This document shows positions 1 to 10,465 of a DNA stretch of 64,000 bases, one piece after another (position 1 is the first letter of the stretch; each line of letters starts with the position of its first letter). Location: assembly GCA_014218235.1 (NCBI GenBank), contig CM024753.1:185046348-185110347 (forward strand). The letters are read 5' to 3'. The position numbers and the translations under genes are program-made. The DNA is from Colocasia esculenta (taxonomy: Eukaryota; Streptophyta; Magnoliopsida; Alismatales; Araceae). Below the pieces are notes generated by a model. The model was not told the origin of the DNA. It searched no databases and was given only the letters and a program-made list of their open reading frames with translations.

Positions 1-963
1 CAGGTGAGCTGTCACGCATTTGATCTCATCCTCCGGCTCATACCATGCCCTGCTGCAGTGCACTGAACTCCGAAGGAAGATTCTGGAGGGGGTAGGTTGC
101 TTCTCAGCAAAATCAAATTTCAAATGAGCCTCCATCCATACCTGGAGCAGGAACAAGCTCCCGGATGTGCATCCGCCTAGGCTCATCGTGGTCAGGGAGC
201 TGTAAAGGTGCGCCAGCACTGCAGGGGCAAGTGACTGCCCACGCCATAGCAGAGATAGGACTCCCACGTGCTCGTAGAGGAGGAAGTCGCCACTGGTGGG
301 GAATAGGAAGACACCAGCCAGGCAGAGTGTCAGTCCCCGCGTCGCCCTCTCCCCATCAATCTCCCTTGCATGCTGGATCAACCACCAGGCCAGCCGGTCC
401 AGGAAGATCCCATGTTTGTTCGTCATCCTCAGCACCTCCTTCTTGTCTTGTACGATGTCCATAAGGATATCTTCCCACGGGAGAAGAGGAGTCATCACAT
501 CGTACTCTAAGCAGCGCCTCCACCCCAGAAACAATTCCACCTCTAATAGCACGCTCGCTTCGAACCTCTGGAACACAAATGTGTGTGTATGTGGATGCCA
601 CCGCTCCACGAGTGCTCCCAAAGCGTCGAAACCCCACCACATCTCCTTCATATTCTTCGCCAGCACCACCATGAAATTCAAGTTCCACATTCCAATGAAA
701 CTCCTCATATCTAGAGTAATGGCACTCATCAGATTCACTAGCCAGGAGAAGGCCCGCACTTGGCCTTGGCTCGGGAAAGCAGGCACTTCCTGCATCAAGA
801 AGTGCTGTCAGATAGAGTTTTGGGGCGTTTTTTAGCCCAAGCAAGAGCAGAAAAATACATTACTTACCTCTCCAATGGCCAGTCTAGTGCTCAGATGCCC
901 CGGAACTTCACTCAAGATCCGCGGGTTCATGCTCGTGGACTTTCCAGTCGATGAAGAGGCCAT
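1..963 (-). CDS. Antisense DUF7745-like gene of element D, partial, two exons
   Basis: The gene reads leftward off the window. Exon 1 is 868-963, starting with ATG at 963 (MASSSTGKS...). A 78-bp intron with GT...AG ends (790-867) follows, and exon 2 runs from 789 to the edge. Exon 1 is 96 nt, so the intron is phase 0. The exon 2 protein contains FSWLVNLMSAITLDMRS, then a W-H-P-H-T-H-T-F block and a LCLAGVFLFPTSGDF block, and aligns throughout with the complete copy in F (59636-61016). The family resembles DUF7745 proteins known from plant retroelements; no biochemical role is known to me. No stop is visible in the part present. It lies opposite to the element's own coding direction, so its intron would not be removed from the genomic RNA. 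Confidence 0.72.
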
Positions 964-2214
964 GTTTTCTGCTTCAGTTTATCCCAAAACCCACTGGTTC
1001 GCAGTTGAGGAAAGAGAGGACGGAGGAAGAAGATAGAAGAGTCCTTGTAGACTCCCAATACCTATTTTTTCGGCCTGATCCGCTGGCAAGTAAACGTCTA
1101 TATCGTTGGACGCCAGTTTACTGTTAACGGAATCATATGTTGACGTCTACTATTGTAGGCGGCGACAAGAGTGGACGTTAACGATAACTTGGTGGCAATC
1201 AAGGTGGACGTTTACATCCTGAGATTTTTAAAGCTTTATATGGTCATTATATTCTTATCTTGTGCTTCAAGTTGTCTTGCAGATATTTAAGCACAAGCCC
1301 CGCTTCAACTTAGGAACACTCATGCGACCGTGAGTGTTACACAGGTATGTCTAACGTAGGACCCCACCAGAGGTGAATAACTTGGCGACCGTGAACCCCG
1401 AGTTCCTCTTTACCAAAAATAATGACGGGTTTGCGATCTCTCAGTTATTCGTATGGCCTTAGAATTTTCCTCTGGTTCTAACTTGTATTTTAGATAGGAA
1501 ACCCACACCAGCATGCACTACTAACAGCTTTCTTGCTAACTAAAATTTTTTTTTGGAGATGTTCCTCAATCACTCTGTGGCTCCCTAGTTCAGGTGGCCT
1601 ACCGGGTCAGTACCTCTTTTATATTTGAGCCGATTTCGGGCCTTTGTTGTCCCCCTTCGGGAACTTGTCCCATCGTGCATATCACAAGTAGTCAAGCAGC
1701 CTTGTTGAGTTCATTTGAACCTTCGCCAGTCATGAGCTTAATTCAGGACTTCAGGCTTTTCAAACATTGATTTCAGTTAGAATCTTTTGATAGTCCTTTG
1801 AGAGATTAATCAATCCCTTGTCTCCATAACCCCTAAATCTGGACAGACGTCCTAATTAGGTCAGTGAGCCCAGAAGGACTCCGATTATGAGACCCCCTCG
1901 ATTCAACCATCATATTACAACTCCTTTGACTCAGACATACCAGAAACTAGTCAAAGCCTAACACGGCAACGCCAGTTACCCTAACATTGGGTTGCAGTTG
2001 TAGTTACATGGGTAGATCACCCTTCCTCTTATCCACATTTGTCTCTCAGACGATTTGTCATTTTTTCTAGGCTAAATCTTTCGTATGGCTTGCTAAAATT
2101 CCAATCCTCGGAGATGGCCCTTCCATTAAAATCTCCGCGTCCTTTGTTTACAGAGACACCAACCTTTCAGTCCGCTCTGCTCCCTTGCAAGATCGGATGT
2201 CTCGGAGGGGCATT
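964..2214 (+). other. 3' non-coding tract of element D
   Basis: This stretch lies between the antisense gene start and the 3' LTR. It aligns with 61017-62259 of F. Positions 1090-1210 hold a cluster of GACGTC/GGACGTT and GGCGG motifs, described under findings. The last bases, CGGAGGGGCATT just before 2215, form the polypurine tract that would prime plus-strand DNA synthesis, identical to that of F. I see no gene on the plus strand. Confidence 0.7.
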
Positions 2215-3464
2215 TGTAGACACGAGATTTGGCCTATCCCCGCATGGTTTCATGGCCTAATAAGGCCCGTTTGACCATTTGTTGACTTGCCTCGGATCCC
2301 ATGTAGACGGCAGCATCGACTGCCGCTGACTGCATGTTGGCGGCAATCCCCCTGGACGCCAACTCTAGGTGGCGTCCACCTATGTTGACGCCTGCTTGGG
2401 GTTGGTGGCGGCATCGTTTGACGTCAACTTGGTTTTACCTGGTCTGCGCAACTGCCCGAGATTCCAGCCCACTAGCGCCATTCTCTCAGCCATGCAACGC
2501 ATATAGCCGTTCCCAACGGGTATATGGGCCACCTTGGCACCCCATTGACCCAGTAAAAATCCTACTTGGCCTCCCCTCATTAGTTTGAGCATAAACACAT
2601 GGATTGCCAAGTGTGAAAGTGTGTTTCTTCACACTTGAGCATCCAAGCTCTGAAGCTCCGACCCCACTGCCTATTTATGTCCCCCCTTGGCCTTCTAAGT
2701 GGAGGGGGGAGATACTGGACGTCCATGCCATACTACTTGGAGAGAAGAGAGAGAAAACTCACTCAAAGCTTCCAACCCTTATCTCCTCTCTCCCTCTCAA
2801 CTCTTTGAACGTCCTGAAGGCTTCATCAAGTGCTGGAGGAGTCCACTAAGGTGCCATCAACCACAGCAATGAGGATCATCTCCCTCCTCCTTCTCTCTTT
2901 CCCTTCTCTCTTTCCATTAGTTTTGCATGTCATTCACACACTCACACACACACACTAGGAACGTTGGGCACCTTCCTACACACCTAGAAAGGGGTTTTTC
3001 AACCAAAAACGGAGGGAAGAAGGGTGGTCATAGCACTTGGCCACTCCTCTTCTCAAGCCCGTAATCGGTACGGGACTCTCCTTTTGGGCCTTTTCTCTTC
3101 GTTTTGGATGTTCACTACACTTCTTAGAGTCTAATAGAGTCTTTCTCTTGTGGTAGGAACACTTGGACGAGACCGTGGAACTCTTTTTCTTTGGCCGTCC
3201 GAAGAGGGAGAAGTTGTAGTCCCACCACTGTCCGCTGCGCGAGGTACGTCACCGGCGTGATCACAACACTCCTTGGGTGCAGGTAAGGCCCTGGCGATCA
3301 CAACCTCTCCTGTTCTTTTGCTATTTTCTTGTTTTTTCCTTTTGGTCAACAAGGAGTCAACAAAGTCAAATAGCTCGCCTTCAACGCTGACGAGGGGGCG
3401 GCGACGTTCGTGAAGCCTCCGGAGGATCCACAATCACCGGGGTGCGGTGAACGGAGCGTCGACA
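2215..3464 (+). repeat. 3' LTR of Tat element D (1250 bp)
   Basis: It begins TGTAGACACGAGATTTGG directly after the polypurine tract and ends GTCGACA at 3464. It aligns over its full length with the 1255-bp LTRs of F at 45949 and 62260 but differs at many more sites than those two differ from each other. The TATA box position of F reads TATTTAT here (2672-2678). A CA-rich microsatellite is at 2937-2955. The motif cluster with GGCGGC and GACGTC is at 2308-2432. Confidence 0.85.
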
Positions 3465-5051
3465 CCCACAAAAGGGTAAAAACACGACACATGGAAGGTC
3501 GTACAACATGATGTCCATGGAGCACAACTCCACCACAACAACTAAAACTGCACACAACGAGCCACGACAGCCAACTACGCCACTAGCATAGTAACATAAC
3601 TAATGAATAGAAACTATAGCCGTTGAGTCACAACTCACAACCACAACTACTAGAAATGCAAGTCAGAAGGAATGACGCCACACGTGGGTAAAGACTAATG
3701 GTTCATGATGCCAGTATCCAACTTGGACAACTCAACACGAGAACCACCTCTCAGTCTCACGGTCACAGACAGAAGGTCCAACTGCGGCTCCACCTCCAAA
3801 AACGAGAACTGTGGAGACTAACCAACACCACACTGTAGACCACAGGGATGCAGTTCCATGCCTGACACACCTTTAGAGACTCCAATCTGAGCTCCCTAAA
3901 GTGAGGCACTGGAAACACAAGACTAGGTGGGGACCAGTACATCTACTGGTGTCCATCCCCTAACCACGAGTGTGCTACAAGAGACCGAATAGAGAACACT
4001 GGCACACCACAAGTCAATGCCCCACTGTCGTCTTTCCCTTAGCCGGATGAGCTACTCAACAAACACATGAGTGAGGGTGTCCAGGAAGACGACACAGACC
4101 TCTATAGTACACACAATACTAGGACAAACCCCAAGCACAACGTGCTTGGCTCACAAAGAACCTGGGGCACCTTACTAGAGAGGTATTCCAAAATAGGCGC
4201 CGGACCACCAAACTCTGCAGACATATAAGCTATGATGAATACTTAACATACTCATAAACCTATATTCATAAACCACGATATTCTACATTCTACTGTTACT
4301 TGTCATTGGTCATCATATAACCTCCACTCCAACTACATAGCAATACAACAACTGCACACATGAACCACATAATCATAATATACTAGCATAATTAATATGA
4401 CTAACATAACTTATTAGCCAAACATACTCTTGACTACTAACTCTAATTTGTACTACTCTAACATTAAACTAGCTTAAATAGCTCAAAGCATCACTAAATA
4501 ACCTTGGCTAGGTCCATACAGGACCTTTACTGCCAACATAGCAATACACACTTTGAAGGGCAAAACGCGACAGACACAGACGTCGCCTCAAGAATCATGA
4601 CGTCCTAACACGTCGCCTTCTCACCAATCGGAACACCAATCGATACACCTCAATCGGTACCCTTAATCACGACAGACAAATGATGCTTTCACTACAAGAA
4701 CACGACAAGGTAAGTTTTCGCGTTCAGAATGCGACGGCACGATACGATGCCACATGATCAATCGATTACCCAAACTCATAAACGCAATGGAATCTCCCCA
4801 CACCTTCAAGCCAATCGATATCAGAAAACATAAATGCGACGACTCAAAACAACTTGGGAATCCATCATGTTTCAAAACGCGATGACCCACTCCGTTGCCT
4901 TCTCAACCAGAAGGTTATATGGGTTCGAAATTCCAGTCCACAACACCCACACAAGGCATGAAGGCCACAACCAAGGCTCAATGACCACACAGTGACCAAG
5001 AGCACCACACTACAACCATTAAACTCGAATCCGTATGGCCATAACGCTACC
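3465..5051 (-). repeat. Decayed Tekay-type LTR of element E (3' LTR, truncated by D)
   Basis: Read on the minus strand, this stretch follows the LTR of element C: a TGTAACGTT-like start (here GGTAGCGTT at 5051), the block GAGCCCCAGGTT in altered form, and the GTGGTTTAGTTGGACTCC region in altered form. The right boundary is fixed by a polypurine-like tract, minus strand CTTTTTAGGTGGTAG, matching CTTTTTAGGTGATAG next to the 3' LTR of C. The left part is lost to the insertion of D at 3464/3465. Divergence from C is high, so this is an old copy. Confidence 0.68.
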
Positions 5052-7163
5052 TTTCTACCACCTAAAAAGGAATGTCATCCTCGACATTGAGGAAGAAACT
5101 ATGGTAAGTCGGACTACCACCTAAAAAGAAATATAGCCACTCACAAAATAAGAAAGGATACCTTTCATGGCTTCAGACTGCTCTTTAGATTTTCTGCTTT
5201 GTTTACCTTAATCAATTCATTGCTGTTCTCTTTCTATTTTACTTCCTTCCATAGCTCGAGCAATACTATCCAATTGTAAGCATTTTATCTCCTTGGACTC
5301 AACCTGCTTCCACATTTTTTTGGCTATGTTTGCAACATCTCTTTCTATGCCATCTTGCTCGCTGAAAATCTTTTATCATACACTACTGCCTTTGACTATT
5401 TCGCCATACTAATCCACTTCTAATACATTATTCTTCTGTGCTGGCTTCTTGTTGACTGTAATTCTGCCTCAATTTTACAAATATTTCACTAACTTATCTG
5501 ACCTTCACTACTGATTCATTTATCTAGAACACTTATTACCATTCTGTAACAATTCTCTGACCCAAACTATTTCATTATTCGGCGCATTAACAATAACTGA
5601 CATGCCAATCTGAAATCATTTTTTTTCTTCAAACATTTTATTTACTTACGTTGCTTTAAACTTATATTTGCTCAAGAACCATTGCCTTTTTCAATCAACT
5701 CTGCAAATACCTCAAATTCTCCTTCAATCAATCAAATCTTTAATATTGTAGTCTATGTTCTCTAGTCCATAAACTAAACTAAATCACTAATCCTTTGATG
5801 CGACTCTTTCATCTGTACTATTTCCATTCAATCTTTCTGCTACCTGTCTCAAAACATATGCTAGACCAACATTACCATAACACTGCAATACTACGCTTCT
5901 CTCATTACTGAACAAGACTACCTAGAAAATACCATACACATTCTGCTGTAAATCATGTTAACTTGTTTTAATTATCCAACTAGTAACTTAAAACATGCTC
6001 TATTTATTTATCCTGTACTCAATTAACTGCAATTCTCTAAACTATGTATGACAAATTTCTAAACTTTCTTATTCTACTTATTTAACTAATTCTTAACTGA
6101 CTCATGTTGACTTTCACACTTATTGAGATCTACTTTCACTTACATAAACCATTTGTACCTTTTCCTCGCTCAATTCCTTTAACTCACAACTGTAACATTC
6201 TTTTACCTTGCAAATAGCTACTCGTGAACAATTACCATGACTGCCTTTTCATACTTCCTGACATTCCGCTGATCATTCTTTAACCTCTTTTTAGATATCA
6301 TACTAACTGATCATAAACACACCTTCTGACCACTACCATAATCAACTAAATTGAACAAAACCATTTAACTGTTTTATGACCATACACAAATCTCTGATTG
6401 AGACACTGAAAATTTCAAAATCCTTAATATTGATTCCCTAAAATATTCTACTTTCTTCTCTTTCATTACACAATATGCACTATTCAATTAAGCTCTATTC
6501 CATAGAAATAAACAATCCCTTTAAGTTCCATATTCTTTCATCTGGCCTTAAGGTGCTTTACTGCCACATCTCTATTCTTATTCATTGAAACCATTACTGC
6601 CATAACACGGTTACTGATACTGATAATCTTGTAATCCAAATGTAAATCTTGCCTAAAGCTTGATTCAATTATCATTAACACATCTGTTTCTTTACAAATC
6701 CTTGCCAACTCACACTAACATTCCCCATTCCTCTCTTTCCTGAATTCGCCTTTCTCTATCTCCTTCCATTCTGCTCTTTACCAAAAATCTTAATTCCAGA
6801 TTCTCAAAGTTGGAACACCTTTCTTGATGTCTGGTCTGATCTTGCTAAATCTTTAAATGTTACTTAAAATAACATCGACTTCACTTACCTTTTAAACCTT
6901 ATACCACTACCATGCCTTAACTACAATACACTAAACATTTCTGTAAAACATCACAAAATTTCACTGCGACACTGCAACATATAACAAATGCTTCTACTAA
7001 CAACAACAATTTACCATCCAAAACTATCATCTGCTTACTCACTACTAATCCTTAACTAGTCTTAGAAGTCCCTTCCATCCCTTCCAGTTCAACAACCTTT
7101 TCACTTGCTTTTTCTTTAACCAACAATTCTCATTCATGCACTTTTCACAATCCTGAACAAATC
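5052..7163 (-). other. Degenerate, G-poor tract, possible internal remains of E
   Basis: The first 90 bases carry the polypurine-like tract of E, with a partial second copy near 5109-5135. The rest is AT-rich and remarkably poor in G on the plus strand, meaning poor in C on the minus strand. Coding strands of the retroelements here show that bias. Minus-strand translation gives short open stretches, for example ERDVANIAKKMWKQVE near 5300, but frequent stops and nothing I recognise. It ends where the LTR of A begins. It could be the worn-out interior of E or another old repeat. Confidence 0.35.
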
Positions 7164-7251
7164 TATAACGACTCGACCTCTTGAACCCCTGCTAGGGACC
7201 CCGAAGGTCACGCCACCACTGACAGATCTGAAGACCCGGAAGGGTTATAAT
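7164..7251 (-). repeat. LTR of Tekay-type element A, left fragment
   Basis: TATAACGACTCGACCTCTTG at 7164 matches the terminus TGTAACGACCCGACCTC of element B, with TG changed to TA. The following bases, including GGTCACGCCACC and AGACCCGGAAGGGTTA, also match B. The sequence is cut at 7251 by element S1 and resumes at 35103. The left flank shows no complement of a primer-binding site, so this end is an outer LTR end. Confidence 0.75.
7247..7251. repeat. Target-site duplication ATAAT, left of S1
   Basis: ATAAT at 7247-7251 is repeated exactly at 35098-35102, on either side of TG...CA ends. Removing 7252-35102 restores continuity of the A LTR, with GGGTTATAAT followed by TTAGTCC as in element B. 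Confidence 0.9.
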
Positions 7252-7639
7252 TGTTGGGTTGAGTGTGTTTTGGAATTTCCTAAAGTTGTATTTTAATGAT
7301 GACCAATGAACATCACTCATACTTTGATTTTGATGATGACATATTGAACATGTTATACATTTTATACATATCACAACAATGCTTAAACAACATGTTTTTG
7401 ATGTTTAATATCTCACATTTTAATGATAATATCTTGTATTAATGGTTTACACTTTATATTTTCAGGTTTACACAAATTTGTCACAGTGGTGTCGACACAG
7501 TCCACCTGTGTGTTGACACTGGCTGACTGTCCCAGAAGCATGTTCTGAGAGAAGCAACCAGTGGTGTCGACATAGTCCACCTGTGTGTCGACACTAGATG
7601 TCTGTCCTAGAAAGCAGTCAGAACAGTTGAAGCCAGCAG
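7252..7639 (+). repeat. 5' LTR of S1, left fragment
   Basis: TGTTGGGTTGAGTGTGTTTT at 7252 matches the start of the 3' LTR at 33440 nearly base for base. It contains two units of the 75-bp repeat with GTGTCGACAC. It is cut at 7639 by element B; the LTR resumes at 28115. Confidence 0.92.
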
Positions 7640-10439
7640 TGTAACGACCCGACCTCCCGGACCCGCGCTAGAGACCCCTGAAGGTCGTGCCGCCACCCAC
7701 GGATCCGAAGACCCAGAAGGGTTAGAAAAATTAGTCTAGTGAGATATGTACTGAATTTAAATAACTATAACAATATGTACAATATACAAAGGTCTGTACA
7801 ACGTGTCCCAAGCAAAAGCACAGGTACAAGAAGAAAGGTACAGTTCTTAAGGGGCATACCTCGAGGACTTGAAAAGCACAACTCTCCACTCACTCAGGTA
7901 CAAGAGCTCACAACACTGGCTCTCACTGCTGTTGACAACACACGGCACCACAGCCGTTGCCTCCGCAACCCGTCCAACACCGAGCTCCCGCGACGACGAG
8001 CCCCTAGCTAAAGGAAGTAGGGGGGGTGAGCCTCGCGAACAAGGCCCAGTAGGGATTACCAATCCCTCACCGGCCAGAGCAGTAGGAACTCCAAAAACAA
8101 GAAAACTACACTAGAAAGCTATAAAGCTAGGAACACCTATAGCATGGTACTACTAAGCAGCGGAAGAGAATAGTACGACACCAAGACCACCAACTGAGGT
8201 CGGGCCACACACACGACTCCCACAGAAACCAACGGAGTCGGGCACACAGCGGAAACAACCCTCGGCACACCTGCCGAGGCCACGGAACAACCAAGTGGGA
8301 ACGACGTCTCACCTCAAGCACGGCCACCTCAGACCTCCATAGGGTCGAGGGCTCATAAGAAGAACCACCCCAGATCGTGGACATGCCACAAGGTCGGGAA
8401 GCCACACACGCCGGTGCCACCACGGACTGGCACCCAAGAACGGAACCACAGAACCGAGAGAACCCCGAAACGGAAACCGCCAGAAGCACGGGTCTGCACG
8501 AGGCTAGACCAACGATGCCCACGAAAACTAGGCATAGCCAGGCTATAACCGCTGTGCACGCTAGGGCAACGGATAACACTTGGGAACGTCGTGAGGAAAC
8601 GATGTCACAACAACAGCAACCAAGCCACCGCCGCTAGCAGCCAAGAGGGGGACCCGCAGTCCGCACGCTCTGCTCGCTAGCCTAGCTCCTGCCTCCACCC
8701 CCGCGCAAGGGTGAGACAAAGCTGCCACAGAAACACACAACACACGCAACACTGCAGCCTGGCCAAGCTGCGGCCTCACGCCTGACACCACTACGTGGCT
8801 CCAGAACCAACGCAGAGAGAGGCAGTGAGACAAGGGACTGACTAGCCTGCACCGGGTAGAACTCCGACCATCCTCGGTGTCCTAGGCCTAGTCAAGAGAG
8901 CTCTACAAATGACTCAGCACCGCTGTCCAAACCACCATTTTCCCCTCAACTCCAGAGTCCACCCTGTCGGCTGCCAACTCGAGTACGCTCGTCTCCCCGA
9001 TACCTCCCTCGAAGGCGCCCGAGGACGGGGGTCCTAGGAAACGGTAACAACCTCTCAAATCGGGGACAAGCCCTCAGGTGCCAAGCACCGGGCGAACAGG
9101 CGGGGCAGCACAACAAAACCACGCACGGGCCGACGACCGACCAAACATGCACGAGAGAAAGCCGGAGCCTCAGAACACCATCGATAACACGGAAAACTCA
9201 TCGCTCTACTAATAATCGATTGACCGCCGGTCGATCGATTATTACACAGACGCGACCCTCCTGGCACCGCTGCCAGGACACAGCCACGAAGGCATCACCT
9301 TTGGTCACTAAATGCAGGGAGGCAACCAGCCGCGTTCCCTACCAGAAGGTCCTAAGGGCAAGGCCTACCCTGGGGCACCTGTCGACACACAACTGGGCCC
9401 ACAGAAACACCCGAGGCAACACAGGTACTGCCGTGACCCCCAAGGCCGTCGCGACACCATCGCGATGGGGAAGGGCACCGCGACAGCCCTTGTTGCGACC
9501 GGGCAAGGCGTCGCGATAGCAACCCTGTCGTGACCTGGAAACGCGCCACGACAGCAATCCTATCACGACCGGGAAGCACGATGCAACAGCCTTATCGCGA
9601 CCACCAACCGCGTCGCGATAAGGTCATGCCAGAGTGGGCCGACGCCTCCTCTGATGTCGCGACACGCCGAGCCGTCACGACACCAGCAGAGAGGCAGACC
9701 AATGAGATCCTCAATCCTGAGCCTTCACAAACCATACAAACACACCACAAGGGGTAGGGGAGCATGGGGAAAGTAGTAAAGCTAACTATAAACCCCGAGG
9801 GGCTCCCAATCCACCCAGATCGGGAAAGGCACAAGAAATCCCTACCTTTCACGAAGAACGAACCCCAATGGGGCCCTTCACGTCGGTTGGCCACCTCCTC
9901 CTCGCTCCACGCAAGGTCCACGATGCCACGGCACCACGCACGGCCCTCCTCCTCGCATGAAACACACAAAGGGGATTGGGGGAGGAGGAGCACCGCCGGA
10001 GGGAGAGGGAGAAGGGAAGAAGAAGAGAGAGAGGGGGAAGGGCCGCCGGCCAAGGCTTTTAGCCTTCGGCCCCCAAGATGCGACGGACCGCCCCGTCGCG
10101 TTAACAACCTTAACCCGATGTATCAATGGACCGTGACAAGAATGCGCCCCCCAAGGGCACCGCAACAATGCAAAAGGCCGTACTGACATGCCTGCCACTT
10201 TGACAGGCGTCAGACGACCGAAGCGACAGAAAGCAATCGTGACCCGTTGACCAGTCACGACACCAAGACGCGACGGAGACACTGGGCGCGACAATGATGC
10301 GACGCACATGCTCATCGTGACACGGATGACTGTCGCGTCGGGCACCCCCGACGTGACACTAACGTGTCACCCAGCCTGGACGCATTAGTGGCCAGTCATC
10401 CCAGACACCGGACGGAAAATCGGGATGCCGGGTCTTACA
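7640..10439 (-). repeat. Left LTR (3' LTR) of element B
   Basis: It begins TGTAACGACCCG and ends CCGGGTCTTACA on the plus strand. It is 2800 bp long and strongly biased in composition. Positions 9424-9670 and 10120-10365 hold dense degenerate GTCGCGAC motifs. The many short open frames on both strands (for example minus 9592-10107) come from low T content in the plus strand and look like no protein family. Confidence 0.88.
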
Positions 10440-10465
10440 TTCTACCCCCTTTAAAACAATTTCGT
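10440..10465 (-). promoter_or_regulatory. Polypurine tract of element B
   Basis: On the minus strand AAAGGGGGTAGAA lies directly before the LTR start TGTAAGACCC, preceded by TTCGAAGACGAAATT. This layout is usual at the 3' end of Tekay/Del elements and fixes the direction of the element. Confidence 0.8.

Larger units (their letters stand above)
1..3464 (+). mobile_element. Tat-type Ty3/Gypsy element D, 3' part only
   Basis: The left edge of the window cuts this element, leaving the antisense DUF7745-like gene, the 3' non-coding tract and the 3' LTR. The whole stretch aligns by eye with 60050-63514 of element F, in the same order and orientation, so it is a diverged member of the same family. 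Its gag-pol and 5' LTR must lie to the left. It ends inside the LTR of element E; the five bases after it (CCCAC) are the candidate target duplication, but the partner is out of view. Confidence 0.85.

Noticed and set aside
356..844. 162-codon minus-strand frame at the left edge
   Set aside because: It is the wrong frame of the DUF7745-like exon; the frame matching the F protein is a different one and is open to the edge.
9592..10107. 171-codon minus-strand frame in the B LTR, with plus-strand frames opposite
   Set aside because: It is inside an LTR, low complexity, and its counterpart in the right LTR is shifted and altered.
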